Shown: in pieces, positions 23,203 through 34,895 of the stretch | How the letters are laid out: every line of letters starts with the position of its first letter | Numbering within the stretch: position 1 is the stretch's first letter | NCBI GenBank assembly: GCA_030789695.1 | Contig: CM061142.1 | Span: forward strand, 282,660,165-282,724,164 | DNA: 64,000 bases | From: Scilla litardierei | Lineage: Eukaryota; Streptophyta; Magnoliopsida; Asparagales; Asparagaceae | Direction of reading: 5' to 3' | Translations under genes and position numbers: made by a program | The notes under the pieces: generated by a model | What the model was told of the DNA's origin: nothing | Database searches by the model: none | What the model saw: only the letters and a program-made list of their open reading frames with translations

Positions 23203-23647
23203 TTAAGCTTTGATTTCCAGAAGATGTGCTAACTCCTCAGCTTCATCAACATCTGTCATCCAAAGAGGAGAAATTATATACATTAATTTATTTTGATTTC
23301 TATCTCCTTACCCCCAACGACATAAAAAAAGCAAAAAAATTCACAGAAATTAGAAAGTACCTTTTCTATATTTCAACCAATAAAGCCTATAATTTTATTT
23401 GATTCTATATTTCACAGAAATATTTCTATATTTCACAGAAATTATGATTCTATCTCCTTACCCCTCTACTACCTGAATATGATGAGATCAGGCTGTACTT
23501 CTTCAAAAATCCTAAAAAAATCACAGATGTACATTCTTCAAAAGTCTAATCATAAAAAACTTAGCATACTTCCAAAATAACAAAAAGACAAAAGACACTA
23601 ACCTCCAAAGCAAGCGATCATCTGAGAAGATTGGTATCACTCCATTC
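23203..23647 (-). CDS. Four 3' exons of a split gene, function unknown
   Basis: On the minus strand four short exons are bounded by AG and GT and join in frame: 23647-23603 (45 nt, NGVIPIFSDDRLLW), 23511-23473 (39 nt, IFEEVQPDLIIF), 23386-23361 (26 nt, LYWLKY) and 23252-23203 (50 nt, DVDEAEELAHLLEIKA then stop). The phases fit at all three joins (2, 2, 1), which is unlikely by chance. A further candidate exon lies at 52239-52219, beyond element D, with compatible phase. I do not recognise the protein. Either it is a resident gene with D in an intron, or a fragment captured by the Helitron-like element to its left. Exon ends are inferred from sequence only. Confidence 0.55.
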
Positions 23648-24251
23648 CTTTCAATATACATTAATACATTAAGTTGCAGATATTACTCCATTCCTTTCAA
23701 TTTCGTTATCATTCAAAAGATGTGTGCTTCTTATTTCCATGTTTAAAAATAAAAACATGAACTATATGAAGTGCCCTGGGTAGCTACTGCACATGTACTA
23801 GAGGGGGGTGAATAGTACTTTAAAATAATCAAGAGTGTTATTCCTAATTATTGTGCAAACATACAAACAACAAAGCGGAATAGACTACAAACAACAAGAA
23901 TAGACAATGCAAACAAAGTATGTGACGGGTTCGGATCCACCCAAGTCTCCCCGACTTGTTCCCGGTGATCCTACGTCCCAACCACCCGAATCCCCTCCGA
24001 ATACTTGAGTTAGAAACCACTAACCCAAGATTTTCCACTATGAAATTCTTGTAGAAAAACCTCTACAAGACCAAATCATACACAAATGACATGTGACTCC
24101 CACAACCTGGGATCACACCCTCTCTCACAACCGAGAAACAAACTCAAATAACAAATGAGATGAAATAATGAAACACTTACCACAAAATCCTATGCCTTGA
24201 GTATACTTACCAAATTAGGGCAAGAATGGATTTTGAGGATGAAGATGTCAC

Positions 24252-25839
24252 TGACGTGCGTTTATATTTCATATATTTGCGCACGTTTTCTTCCGTGTAT
24301 TTTCGTTATTTACCGCCGTCTTATATTCGTTTTCTCGTGTTTTCTTGTTTTCTTTCACTTTTCCGTGTTTTTCGTATTTTGCAGGATTTTACTGGCATAG
24401 GGGACATAAAACGAAGATATCATGAGTCCCCGGAGCAACGGGAGGAGTCACGCGTGATCCAGGGGTCAAACGACGACGATCGCATCTTTCAGCCCCTCAC
24501 CTGACCGGTTGGTCACTTCCAACCGATCGGGTGATGCACGCGTGCACCACCCGGACACAATTTGGAGCGGCCAAGATGTCACCCGGTCGGTTCAGTGACC
24601 GGTTCAAATGCCCCCAACTCTCTGGAATTCTAACGCTGAATGCCAACCGATCGGGTGACTTTCACCAGATCGGTTCACCTGTAGCCGATTCTCCGAAGCC
24701 ACGACACGGAGAGATCAACCGACCGGTTCACCCGACGGCACGAAGATCCAACCGATCAACTTCAACCTTCAACCGACCGTGCCGTGGTGACCGGGTGGAA
24801 TCCTATTCTGCGCTGCCGAAGAAACGAAGCAGGTCACCCGATCGGGTGACTTTTCACCCGATCGGGTGATTTCGTATTCTATATATAGAACCCCTAGGTT
24901 TTCACGGGGGAGTTGTTATTTTTGCTGTTTTTTCTCTTTCCTGACGGCTGTAATTTTTCAGATATTTGTAAGTTTTCTGATCTTTGTCAAACTTTAATAT
25001 AGTGTTATTAGCATTGCTCTTACTGCTTTTCAATCGCCCGATCATGTTTCTAACGGTCCATTTCCATTTAGACTGCTTTTTACTAAATATGTGTGAGTAG
25101 TTCCCAAATCTGGGATTTTGGTGGAAACCCCTTCGTGGGTTCTTCCCGATGCGTCCATAGGACTAGGAAATCGATAAGGATTAGGAATCTAACGGTTACG
25201 CGGGGTGTTTTATTGTCATCGGCGGGAAAAAGACCGGCTTTGACCGTTGGGCCAAGGGGGAATAAACTTGGCGGTTGACTCCCTAGCCATAGCTCACGCC
25301 CTTAGCTTAGACGTCGAATCCTAGCGCGCGGGAGCGGCATGATGAGACGTTGGGAGTTATCGTTGCGAACTTAGTGCTCCCGGAGTCGGTCAATGTTAAT
25401 GGACACGGGAGTGCCCACTGACCGAACTCGGGAAGTCCGACGTATCATGCTGGGCACCGACCGGAATATCGGGCCCATGGGACGCTGGTACCACTCTTAG
25501 AGGCAACGTCTCACCATTAGACCCTAATTCCGATCGTTATCCTACCCGTAGGCCGTATCGGCGAGAATCGCTCGATAGGGTGGAAACCAAAGTCCCGGGT
25601 TTTTCCTTTATATTGTTTATCTCTTGCATTCCATTTACTGTGACAACCCATCATCCGATTCGGGCTAGCTCACCCATGGGGTGAATTTGATCCTCCTTGA
25701 CACAAGCACATCCACACCTCCCTGAGTTCGACCCCCAAGCCACACTACGACACCGTGCCCTTGCGGTTACAAATATTTAAATCTCACGCCCACAATCATA
25801 TTATTGCACGCATCAAACACGCATAAGCGGGGGACGTCA
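24252..25839 (+). mobile_element. 5' LTR of A2
   Basis: 1588 bp, TGACGTGCG...GGGGGACGTCA. It holds palindromes at about 24490-24870, a TATA box at 24880-24887 only about 10 bp after the last palindrome, and the structured leader (arms CCCGGAGTCGGTCA and TGACCGAACTCGGG near 25380-25435). Confidence 0.95.
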
Positions 25840-25846
25840 AGCTCTT

Positions 25847-25864
25847 TGGCGCCGTTGCCGGGGA
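25847..25864 (+). promoter_or_regulatory. Primer binding site, tRNA-Asp (A2)
   Basis: Perfect TGGCGCCGTTGCCGGGGA, 7 nt after the LTR. Confidence 0.95.
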
Positions 25865-26040
25865 GGCAACGTGCTTGTTATTTTAGGATTTTATGAACCC
25901 TTGTGTCTAGCTCTCATCCCTACCTCGCGATAATTTTCGCATTCTTCTTTTTCCTTTTTATTTTCTTATTTTTATTTTTTATATTTTTATCTTATCTGTT
26001 TCTTTCCCACTTTTCGCTTCACGTGTGTTTGTTGTTTTTC

Positions 26041-28792
26041 ATGCGCATGAGTTCAAGAAGTCTCGATGACTTGATTCCCATTGATCCAGAGATAAACGCC
26101 ACCCTAAGGCGTTTGGCCACCGAGAAGCGAAGAAGAGAGGATCCTGAAACCATGGGGGAGAACACCCCGCCTCACAAGTCCTTGCTGGAGTACTCGATGC
26201 CATCCATCGAGTCCACCTCCGCCATCCGTCCTCCTGCTATTACGGCCCAAAGCTTCGAGCTTAAGCCGTCTTTGGTGACGTGGATCCAGCAGGATCAATT
26301 TTCAGGTGCACCTATAGAGAGCCCCATTGAACATTTGGACTCCTTCTTGGAGAAATGTGACACCTTCCGGATAAACGGTGTCACAACTGAGGCGATCCGT
26401 CTGAAGCTATTCCCCTTCTCTTTGTGAGATAAGGCCAAGCTGTGGCTTAGGGGGAAGGACCCAAATACATTCAACACCTAGGAGAAGCTCTCAAATGCTT
26501 TCCTGACGAAGTTCTTTCCTCCGGGGAAGACCATGAAGCTGAGGAGTGAGATCTCCTCCTTCTCCCAGGCCAGCCACGAGTCTCTGCACGAAGCCTGGAC
26601 CAGATACAAGGAGATGCAGCGGAGATGTCCCCACCATGAGCTCCCCAAGTGGCAGATCATAAATCTGTTCTATAATGGGTTGAGGGACGATTTGAAATCT
26701 TCCATGGACGCCGCGGCTGGAGGGTCCTTTATGTCAAGAAGCGAAGAAGATGCCGGACAGATTCTGGAAAATATGGCATCTAACAATGAGCGGTGGTGTG
26801 ACGAGAGAGCCACACCTAGATCTGGGGGCATCCACAGGATCGAGGATGTCGACAAATTATCCAGCAAGTTTGACTTGCTGTCGACCCAGATCTTCGCATT
26901 GATGGTAGGCACCGGTGGCGCCGGTACACAACAGATTGCTGCGGTGGAGTCCGAAGTTTTTGGAGAATACGACGGTGGTGACATCTCACCACCGTTGGAT
27001 CAGGCGAGCGCATTATTTTACAATCCTACGGGGAATGCGCCTTTTCCACCACGAACCAACTCCAACCCGGCCTACTCTCCTAACAACCGGAATCATCCCA
27101 ACCTTCGCTACCGGGCGCCTTATCAACAGCCGACTCAGCAACAACAACAGATATATCAGCTGGCTAGGCCTCAGCAGCAGTTTCAGCAGCAGCAATTCCA
27201 ACAGCAACAACCTCCACCACAGTATCAGCAATATGCTCCAAGGAATCAGCAGCCCATCCAGCAGCAATATGGCCAGCAGAGGGCCATCTCTCCGGTTGAG
27301 TCCCTCTTGACTCAATACATCGCCAACCAGGAGAAGATAAATCTGAAGCTGGAAATGGGACAGAGAGTTCTCACTGATCAGGGGACCCAGCTGGGGTTAC
27401 AAGTGGCGAACCTTCAGAGACCGCAGAATCTATTACCGCCACAGCCTGAAGTGAACCCGAGGGGGGTAAATCGGACCTTGGCGCTCACGCATGAGCATGA
27501 GAACGTGTCCGCCATCGTCTTAAGGAGCGGAACGCAAATACCCACGAGAGTGCCCCCCAAAGGACCGGAAGCACCGTTGGTCGTGGAACGACCAATTGAA
27601 AAATTAAATGACGACGGTGCTTCGTCGCCAAAGCCAACTACTCCGGAGGGAGTCCATGGAGAGGAGAAGAAAAAGGACGAGGAAGGGAACCTCAGAGTGT
27701 TCAAGCCCGTTGTGCCTTTTCCACAACAGCTTGCCCAAGCCAAGATTGATGAGAAGTATGGCAAATTCTTTGCCATGGTGAAAGATCTGAGCTTACAAAT
27801 CCCCTTCCTCGAAGCCATCGAGACAATTCCCTCATACGCCAAATTTCTAAAGGACTTGGTGACACGATGATCCAGAAAGGAGAAGGTCGTATTAATAGCG
27901 GAGTGCAGCGCCCTCATTCAGCGCGCAAACCCGCCCAAGCTCAAAGACCCAGGAAGTTTCTCCATCCATTGCTCTATTGGGGAAGTGCGAATCCAGAGGG
28001 CGCTCGTCGATCTAGGAGCGAGCGTCAGCTTAATGCCCCTATCGCTATACAGGAGAATAGGGATGGGAGACTTGGAGCCCACCGGCATGACATTACAGCT
28101 TGCTGACCGTTCGGTCAAATACCCGGTGGGAGTAGTAGACGACCTCCCCGTTGATGTGAGTGGAGTACAAGTACCGGTTGATTTTGTGGTGATGGACGTG
28201 CCGGAAGATAAGCACACCCCTATTATCCTTGGACGGCCCTTTATGGCAACCGCCGATGTGCTAATTGACATGAAGAACGGGAAGCTTTCCCTCAACGTCA
28301 GCCAAGAAAAAGTCGAATTTGACTTGGGGTTGTCGATGAAGCACCCCGATCCTCCGGATGATCCTAGTATCAATGTGCTGGAGTTGGAAGAAGAGAGAGC
28401 TGTGGAGGCAAGCTCCTGGGAAATTCTCTCGAGAAACCCCCCCCCCCCCCCCCCCCCCCGACCACTTGGGAGATCTTGGAGAGCAAGTTGGCTCACCAAA
28501 GAAAGAAGTTGCTGATGAGGCGTTCGCCCGACACATGATCCCTCCCGAATTCCCAAAAGCTCCTCCTACGAGGAGAAAAGGCAAAGAGCCCATGGGTCTC
28601 ACCGGGGATGAGGTCCGGATCCTTAAACGAGTGGCGGTGGACGCCAATATGAAGGAGAAACCCCCGGACCCCGTCAACAAAGGGAGGGTAGTCGAGCAAG
28701 TTTTCTTGTCGCCACCTGATACACCAAAAGCTACCAGCCCTGGAGATGAAACGATGCCAGACTTCGGACATCACCCGTATCGCCCACCTTGA
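26041..28792 (+). pseudogene. gag-protease polyprotein of A2, broken
   Basis: The start Met is at 26041 (MRMSSRSLDDLIPI). Gag domain, Gln-rich linker (about 27130-27290) and aspartic protease with VDLGAS near 28004-28024 are in the same order as in A1. There are three in-frame stops: TGA at 26425, TAG at 26479 and TGA at 27868; the first and third replace sense codons read in A1. A run of 23 C (28437-28459), where A1 has a short C stretch, shifts the frame by one, so the C-terminus (ending HHPYRPP, 28792) is in another frame. It cannot make a full protein. Confidence 0.9.
28437..28459 (+). repeat. Run of 23 C residues inside the protease region
   Basis: An uninterrupted C tract in the coding region of A2. 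The homologous A1 position has a short C stretch that keeps the frame, so the expansion came after divergence. Assembly length error is possible. Confidence 0.85.
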
Positions 28793-28984
28793 ACATCATC
28801 AATGGGCGTCGAGCTAACAACGTTAAACAAAAGCGCTTCATGGGAGGCAACCCATGCTCTAACCCTTTGTTTCCATTTTAGGACTATTTTTAACTTTATT
28901 TTGTCTATTTTTATTAAATGAATCCAGCCTTCAAGAACTTCCGTTGAGGGACTTAGGCCGTTCGTGCACTTTTGCAGAAAACAA

Positions 28985-29340
28985 GGCCCCAACCGGTCGG
29001 TTCATAACTCACCCGACCGGTTGGGATGTATCAGCTAACGGCCGTATCAGTCACTCAACGAACCGATCGGGTGAAGGCATGCGAGACCGGGTGACAGACC
29101 GGGTGAACTGGGGCTGAAGTCTCGGGAAATTTTCAGACTTTATCAACCGATCGGGTGATGAGAAGCATGACCGGGTGACAGACCGGGTGAGCTGTACCAA
29201 ACTCTCAGGAAAAATGTGTGAAGCGGCGAACCGATCGGGTGACCTTCACCCGATCGGGTCGCCTGTAGCCGACTTCCAGCAATAATTTTGACCTAAAGGT
29301 CACCCGATCGGGTGACATTTCACCCGATCGGTTCGACTTA
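28985..29340 (+). repeat. Internal palindrome cluster of A2
   Basis: Copies of CACCCGATCGGGTGA and GACCGGGTGA between gag-protease and ORF2. The last pair (29308-29335) has the same 20-bp spacing as in the LTR and ends about 12 bp before a TATA box. Confidence 0.85.
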
Positions 29341-29346
29341 AAATCC

Positions 29347-29354
29347 TATATATA
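29347..29354 (+). promoter_or_regulatory. Internal TATA box of A2 (upstream of ORF2)
   Basis: TATATATA followed by a GC- and CT-rich leader. Placement relative to the palindromes copies that in the LTR. It probably drives a separate transcript for ORF2. Confidence 0.6.
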
Positions 29355-29777
29355 GCGCCCTCTGCCCGTTCGTTCCGCCCTCGCCCAATTTCGAAATTCT
29401 GATTGCCGTTTCGCCTTCTCCGCCTTCGCCCGACCTCGCTCTTCTTCTCAGCCGACCCTAATCGATCCCTCCACTCTCCTTTTTCATCTCTCCATCAATT
29501 TCTTCCCCTTCTTCTTCGATCTCACCCACTTCAAGCCCTAATTTTCGCCCATTTCCCCCGTTTTCGAAATTGCTGGAAGGATTCGCCGCGGCTCCACACG
29601 TGCTCCTGTTGCGTTGCGTTGGGGCGTCTACGAGCAACGATCTTCATCTTAATTGTGTAACCTCGCTCCTTATCTCAATTTTTATTTTGTCCTAGAATTT
29701 CATTTTGCGCGTTTGCCATGTTAGTGTGTATTCATCGTATTTTTCATACTCTCACTCATGCACACGATTCCTGCACA

Positions 29778-30186
29778 ATGCCTCCTCGCCGTGCTAAGCC
29801 CACCGACGCCAGCTCTTCCAACCCTAGGCCCACCCGTCGCGCTCGTCGCACACAATCCACCACCCAACCCGCCCGCCACCACCACCAATTCATCCACCAC
29901 CCCACGTGCCCCTGACCCCGTTTACATTGGCGATGCCGAATACGAGGTGTCATTCCATGACGACGACCAAGCCGACCGGTTCATGTCCATGCTCCTCCTA
30001 GCTGGAGCTGGTGGTCGGGCAACTCAGGAGTCCGTCGAGCGTGACCTACCCGTCCTTCAAAGCCTCATTCATCACATTCGCACCGACCCACCCGATGTCT
30101 CCGAGCTTCACATCCCACCCCCCACCACTCCTGGTCCTCAGCACAGGCCCCCACCACCACCCCCAGAGGGTGGTGCCTCTGCTTGA
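29778..30186 (+). pseudogene. Short ORF2 of A2, frameshifted
   Basis: Begins MPPRRAKPTDASSSNP at 29778. The first frame stops at 29915, and the next frame carries on to a stop at 30186 with PVYIGDAEYEVSFHDDDQ and a proline-rich tail (PPPPPPEGGASA). Compared with ORF2 of B1 (about 680 codons) the central domain is missing; only the basic N-terminus, a FHDD-like piece and the Pro-rich end remain. A 1-nt shift near 29870-29900 breaks the frame. Role unknown. Confidence 0.55.
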
Positions 30187-31060
30187 TACTTTCCCATCCA
30201 GCTTTTGCCTCCCCCTATTTTTAGTGCACATTTGTCTTTGCGGGGCCCTACTTTACCACTGCTAGGGGGAGGACCCATTCACGTGTCGAGTCCCTTCTTT
30301 TTTATTTTTTTTATTTTCTATTTCCTTTCTTTTCTTTTATTGACCTCCCCCTTGCATATTTCTGTATTTTCACGTTCACATCCTCTTGCTAGCATTGTCA
30401 CGTCTAGCTTGGGGGAAGTCAAATTTTTATTCGTGTGCTGTCGTGTTTCGTTTTTCTTTGTGTGTTTGTTTATTTGTCATGTCGTGTGATTCTCTTTCCT
30501 TCTTTTATTTTTCTTTTCTGTTTTTATGTCGTGTGTTGTGCTTTTTATTTTTATTTCTTATTTTCAGTTTCGTTTGTATGATTTTCTTGTCTTTCGTGTG
30601 TTTTTGTGTCTGTGCGTATCCCCCCCTTATTCATTGCCCTCCCGTATTTAATTCTATTGCATTGAGGGCAATGCAAGTTTCAGCGTGGGGGAGTCGCACT
30701 TCGTGCGTCATTTTTGTCGTTTTTCTTCGTTTTTGAGTCGTTTTTCTCCATCTTTTTCTTTTTCTTTTCTTCTTTTTATCTCTTTCTCCTAGAGATGAAC
30801 CATATGATGAATTGCCACAAAATCACACACACCTAGCATGGCATCAATAACCACATTCACTAACCCTAGGATATCAAGTCCTCTTGCATTTCATGCATCG
30901 TGGGTCCACTTAGCTTTTTGTGAGTCGTGCGTCGTACATAGCTGTTTGGTGTGCTTCTACTTTGTGATTTTACTTTATATACCTGTCCAGGAATGACCCC
31001 TAGATTATCATGCTTCGATTTGAATATGCGGTATTTATTTCTCCTGTCTGCTTCTGCATG

Positions 31061-31145
<85 letters not shown>

Positions 31146-31816
31146 ATACTTCATTTCGCATGTGTCGGGATTCCACAATTAAGGACAGGATAACCCATTT
31201 AGCCCATGCTCTAATTAGCGAGAATAGTTTCCTTTGCCCAAGTGTTTAGATTCCGATTTCTTTTTTGTTTTACTTGGTGCAAATCCCCTCGTCGTGTACC
31301 GTTCTCCCACTTGGGAGAGTACACATGTGTATAGCCAAAAACCCAAAAATCCAAAAAAAAATAAGAGAAAAGAAAAGAAAAACCCAAAAAGAAAAGAAAA
31401 GAAAAAAATTGTATAGCCAAAAAAATACAAATACCCAAAACCCAAAAAAAAATTCACGTGTGAATATTTTCCCTACTTGCCGAGAATAAAGGGAAGGCGA
31501 GAATTTGCACCGAGTGTTCTACTCCACATCATCTCAACCCCCGTCGTTTTCGAAAACACTTGGCTTAGGAACTTTTTAGCTATTATCTAGGCTATAGTGT
31601 GGTGATTTCCTTAACCCGAGTTGTGGAGTCCCTGACGCATGATATGTTTCGATTCTCTCTCTATTCTCATGCATGCTTGAACTATATATTCACCGCTTAA
31701 TTCGAATCGAATCAATATTTGGGTCATTTCTTGGATTTGTGTATATCGAGCTTTATCGCACATCGTAGATAGTGACGTCACATAGATAGCCCTCCTTCTA
31801 GCGCCACATAGAGCAA
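30187..31816 (+). other. A2 3' non-coding region
   Basis: T-rich sequence without a convincing gene. Polypurine-like AGCTTGGGGGA is at 30406-30416 and AGCGTGGGGGA at 30682-30692, the second just after the perfect hairpin TTGCATTGAGGGCAATGCAA (30657-30676). An A-rich stretch lies at 31335-31450. Homologous to 1411-2500 reversed. Confidence 0.65.
31062..31142 (+). repeat. (TA)n microsatellite
   Basis: 81 bp of pure TA dinucleotides. The A1 homologue has only a few units, so the expansion is specific to A2. Confidence 0.95.
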
Positions 31817-33666
31817 GACGTCCCCCGCTTATGCGTGTTTGATGCGTGCAATAATATGATTGGGGGCGTGAGATTTAAATATTTGTAACCGCAAGCGCAG
31901 GTGTCGTAGTGTGGCTTGGGGGTCGAACTCAGGGAGACGTGGATGTGCTTGTGTCAAGGAGGATCAAATTCACCCCATGGGCGAGCTAGCCCGAATCGGA
32001 TGATGGGTTGTCACAGTAAATGGAATGCAAGAGATAAACAATATAAAGGAAAAACCCGGGACTTTGGTTTCCACCCTATCGAGCGATTCTCGCCGATACG
32101 GCCTACGGGTAGGATAACGATCGGAATTAGGGTCTAATGGTGAGACGTTGCCTCTAAGAGTGGTACCAGCGTCCCATGGGCCCGATATTCCGGTCGGTGC
32201 CCAGCATGATACGTCGGACTTCCCGAGTTCGGTCAGTGGGCACTCCCGTGTCCATTAACATTGACCGACTCCGGGAGCACTAAGTTCGCAACGATAACTC
32301 CCAACGTCTCATCATGCCGCTCCCGCGCGCTAGGATTCGACGTCTAAGCTAAGGGCGTGAGCTATGGCTAGGGAGTCAACCGCCAAGTTTATTCCCCCTT
32401 GGCCCAACGGTCAAAGCCGGTCTTTTTCCCGCCGATGACAATAAAACACCCCGCATAACCGTTAGATTCCTAATCCCTATCGATTTCCTAGTCCTATGGA
32501 CGCATCGGGAAGAACCCACGAAGGGGTTTCCACCAAAATCACAGATTTGGGAACTACTCACACATATTTAGTAAAAAGCAATCTAAATGGAAATCGACCG
32601 TTAGAAACATGATCGGGCGATTGAAAAGCAGTAAGAGCAATGCTAATAACACTATATTAAAGTTTGACAAAGATCGGAAAACTTACAAATATCTGAAAAA
32701 TTACAGCCGTCAGGAAAGATAAAAAACAGCAAAAAATAACAACTCCCCCTTGAAAACCTAGGGGTTCTATATATAGAATACGAAATCACCCGATCGGGTG
32801 AAAAGTCACCCGATCGGGTGACCTGCTTCGTTTCTTCGGCAGCGTAGAATAGGATTCCACCCGGTCACCATGGCACGGTCGGTTGAAGGTTGAAGTTGAT
32901 CGGTTGGATCTTCGTGCCGTCGGGTGAACCGGTCGATTGATCTCTCCGTGTCGTGGCTTCTAAGAATCGGCTACAGGTGAACCGATCGGGTGAAAGTCAC
33001 CAGATCGGTTGGCATTCAGCGTCAGAATTCCAGAGAGTTGGGGGCGTTTGAACCGGTCACTGAACCGACCGGGTGACATCTTGGCCGCTCCAACTTGTGT
33101 CCGGGGTGGTGCATGCGTGCATCACCTGATCGGTTGGAAGTGACCAACCGGTCGGGTGAGGGGCTGAAAGATGCGATCTTCGTCGTTTGACCCCCTGGAT
33201 CACGCGTGACTCCTCCCGTTGCTCCGGGGACTCATGATATCTTCGTTTTATGTCCCCTATGCCAGTAAAATCCTGCAAAATACGAAAAACACGGAAAAGT
33301 GAAAGAAAACAAGAAAACACGAGAAAATGAATATAAAACGGCGGTAAATAACGGAAAAACACGGAAGAAAATGTGCGCAAATATATGAAATATAAACGCA
33401 CGTCAAAATCCCCCAAGCTGAACTCTTCCTCGTCCTCGAGGAAGACGAGTGAGAGTAAGATCTCGGAGAGAGAAAACAGAGAGAAAGAGAGAAAAAGAAA
33501 ACTCTATATCCTAGATCGCCCGTCAGGGCCAACAAAATCAAAAACGACACACCAAGCAAGCAAACGCCAAATCACATCACTAAACCAAGGAATACGAGTC
33601 CAGACAAATGATGTGGGCCCACGCGGTGAAGCGCGAGTGAGTGTGGTCGTGTGCTAGCAGACGGTG
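31817..33666 (-). mobile_element. Inverted block of A2: 3' LTR plus polypurine tract
   Basis: 31817-33405 is an A2-type LTR in minus orientation. Next to it is the reversed polypurine tract (minus AGCTTGGGGGATTTT, 33420-33406), then about 250 bp of internal sequence to 33666. The terminal TCA (33667-33669) and the TSD stay in place. This is explained by one inversion of about 1.85 kb inside an already integrated element, with breakpoints in the internal region and 3 nt from the LTR end. Confidence 0.8.
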
Positions 33667-34029
33667 TCAGTCACCAAACCGAAGCTCCACCAATATGATC
33701 AGCGATCGAAGGCTAGGATGGAGGATGGTGACTTGGATTCTGATCACTCCGTATTTTACACCTTTTTTCCGCATGATTGCATGCCATTTAGATCGCTCAA
33801 ATCACGTTTTTCACGATTTATCGACAATATTGCGATACTTTTCACGATTTGTTGTTTTTGTCGTATTTCAGGAGATTTGGAGCGATTTGGAGTGATTCCG
33901 AGATACACCTACTCCGGAGTGTCACCGAAGACTTCCCTGGGGGGTATTTTCAGATTGGAGAGGAGCGGAAGAAGAAAGAACGTTGTAGGAGCGACGAGGA
34001 GGCAAAAACACTCAGAATGGGCATTTTTA

Positions 34030-34425
34030 GTGTCTCACCCGGCCGAGTGAAGGAGTCACTCGGCCGACCAGCGAGACCCCGCTCGACCGGCCAGATCGGA
34101 CACGCTCCAAGTGTGCACTTGGCCGAGCATCAGAAGCCACATCGGCCGAGTGACGAAACCCCGTCCGCCCGAGTGGCACTCTGACGACGCCCATCAAAAA
34201 CTCCCAACTTACTGTTTTTCGTCAGTCTGAGCATCAGAAGACCCACTCGGCTGAGTGGCAATTGCCGACCGCCCGAGTGAAGAGAAGCCCATCGGCCGAG
34301 TGACGACAACTCACTCGGCCGAGCGATGCCCGAAGTGAAGACCCCCAAGACCCCGGACTTACTGTAAATTCTCAGGGTCTCTCACTCGGCCGAGCGACGT
34401 TTGTCACTCGGCCGAGTAAGCCGCG
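34030..34425 (+). repeat. B-family palindrome cluster (CACTCGGCCGAGTGA)
   Basis: About ten copies, intact or decayed, e.g. pairs at 34038-34070 and 34382-34416 with 21-22 bp from start to start. The 3' LTR copy is at about 44018-44413. Confidence 0.9.
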
Positions 34426-34895
34426 CGCCTGTAGCGGAAAACACGATTTTGAAGAGGCGCAGGGGCATTTTGGTCACGGTTTTTTGGGCAGTTTTGAGGG
34501 GTATTTAACCCCTGATTCTAACCTAGGTTAGAGAGATTTTTCCTTACTTTTTGGCAGCCTTTTAGATTAAACTTTTTAGCTTTTGATTCTTGTGATTGGA
34601 GAGGAGAGAAAAGGTTTATTTTGTTGGATTCTTGAAGAACTACATTGGTTTGTCTCCCTCTTCATTAAAAATCTAATTTTTATTGCTTATTTGAATATTG
34701 CCATGAATTCTATTGCTATTTCAATTGATTATTCTTATATTTGTGAAATGATTTGTGAGTAGTCCTAACGTCTTAGGGCGTGGGGATGAACCCTACGAGC
34801 CCAATTTCCGATTTGTGATGATTTGATAGAACTATTGCTAGAATTGCTATTAGGGTTAGTTTGGGATCGATATATTACGGATAGCTAGGCGTTCA

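Larger units (their letters stand above)
24252..33669 (+). mobile_element. A2: Athila-like gag-protease element with an inverted 3' end
   Basis: Perfect TSD GTCAC (24247-24251, 33670-33674), confirmed by the uninterrupted copy of the target at 50781-50790. Order: 5' LTR, tRNA-Asp primer site, broken gag-protease, palindromes and internal TATA box, short ORF2, non-coding region, then an inverted block (31817-33666) containing the polypurine tract and the 3' LTR. No pol. About 9.4 kb. Confidence 0.9.

Noticed and set aside
30951..31249. ORFs rich in Tyr-Ile repeats
   Set aside because: They are translations of the (TA)n microsatellite.
24252..33669. A2 as an autointegration (suicide) product
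   Set aside because: Self-integration would leave a circle with a 5-bp duplication inside the element. Here the element has a normal genomic TSD and lacks such an internal duplication, so a later inversion is simpler.
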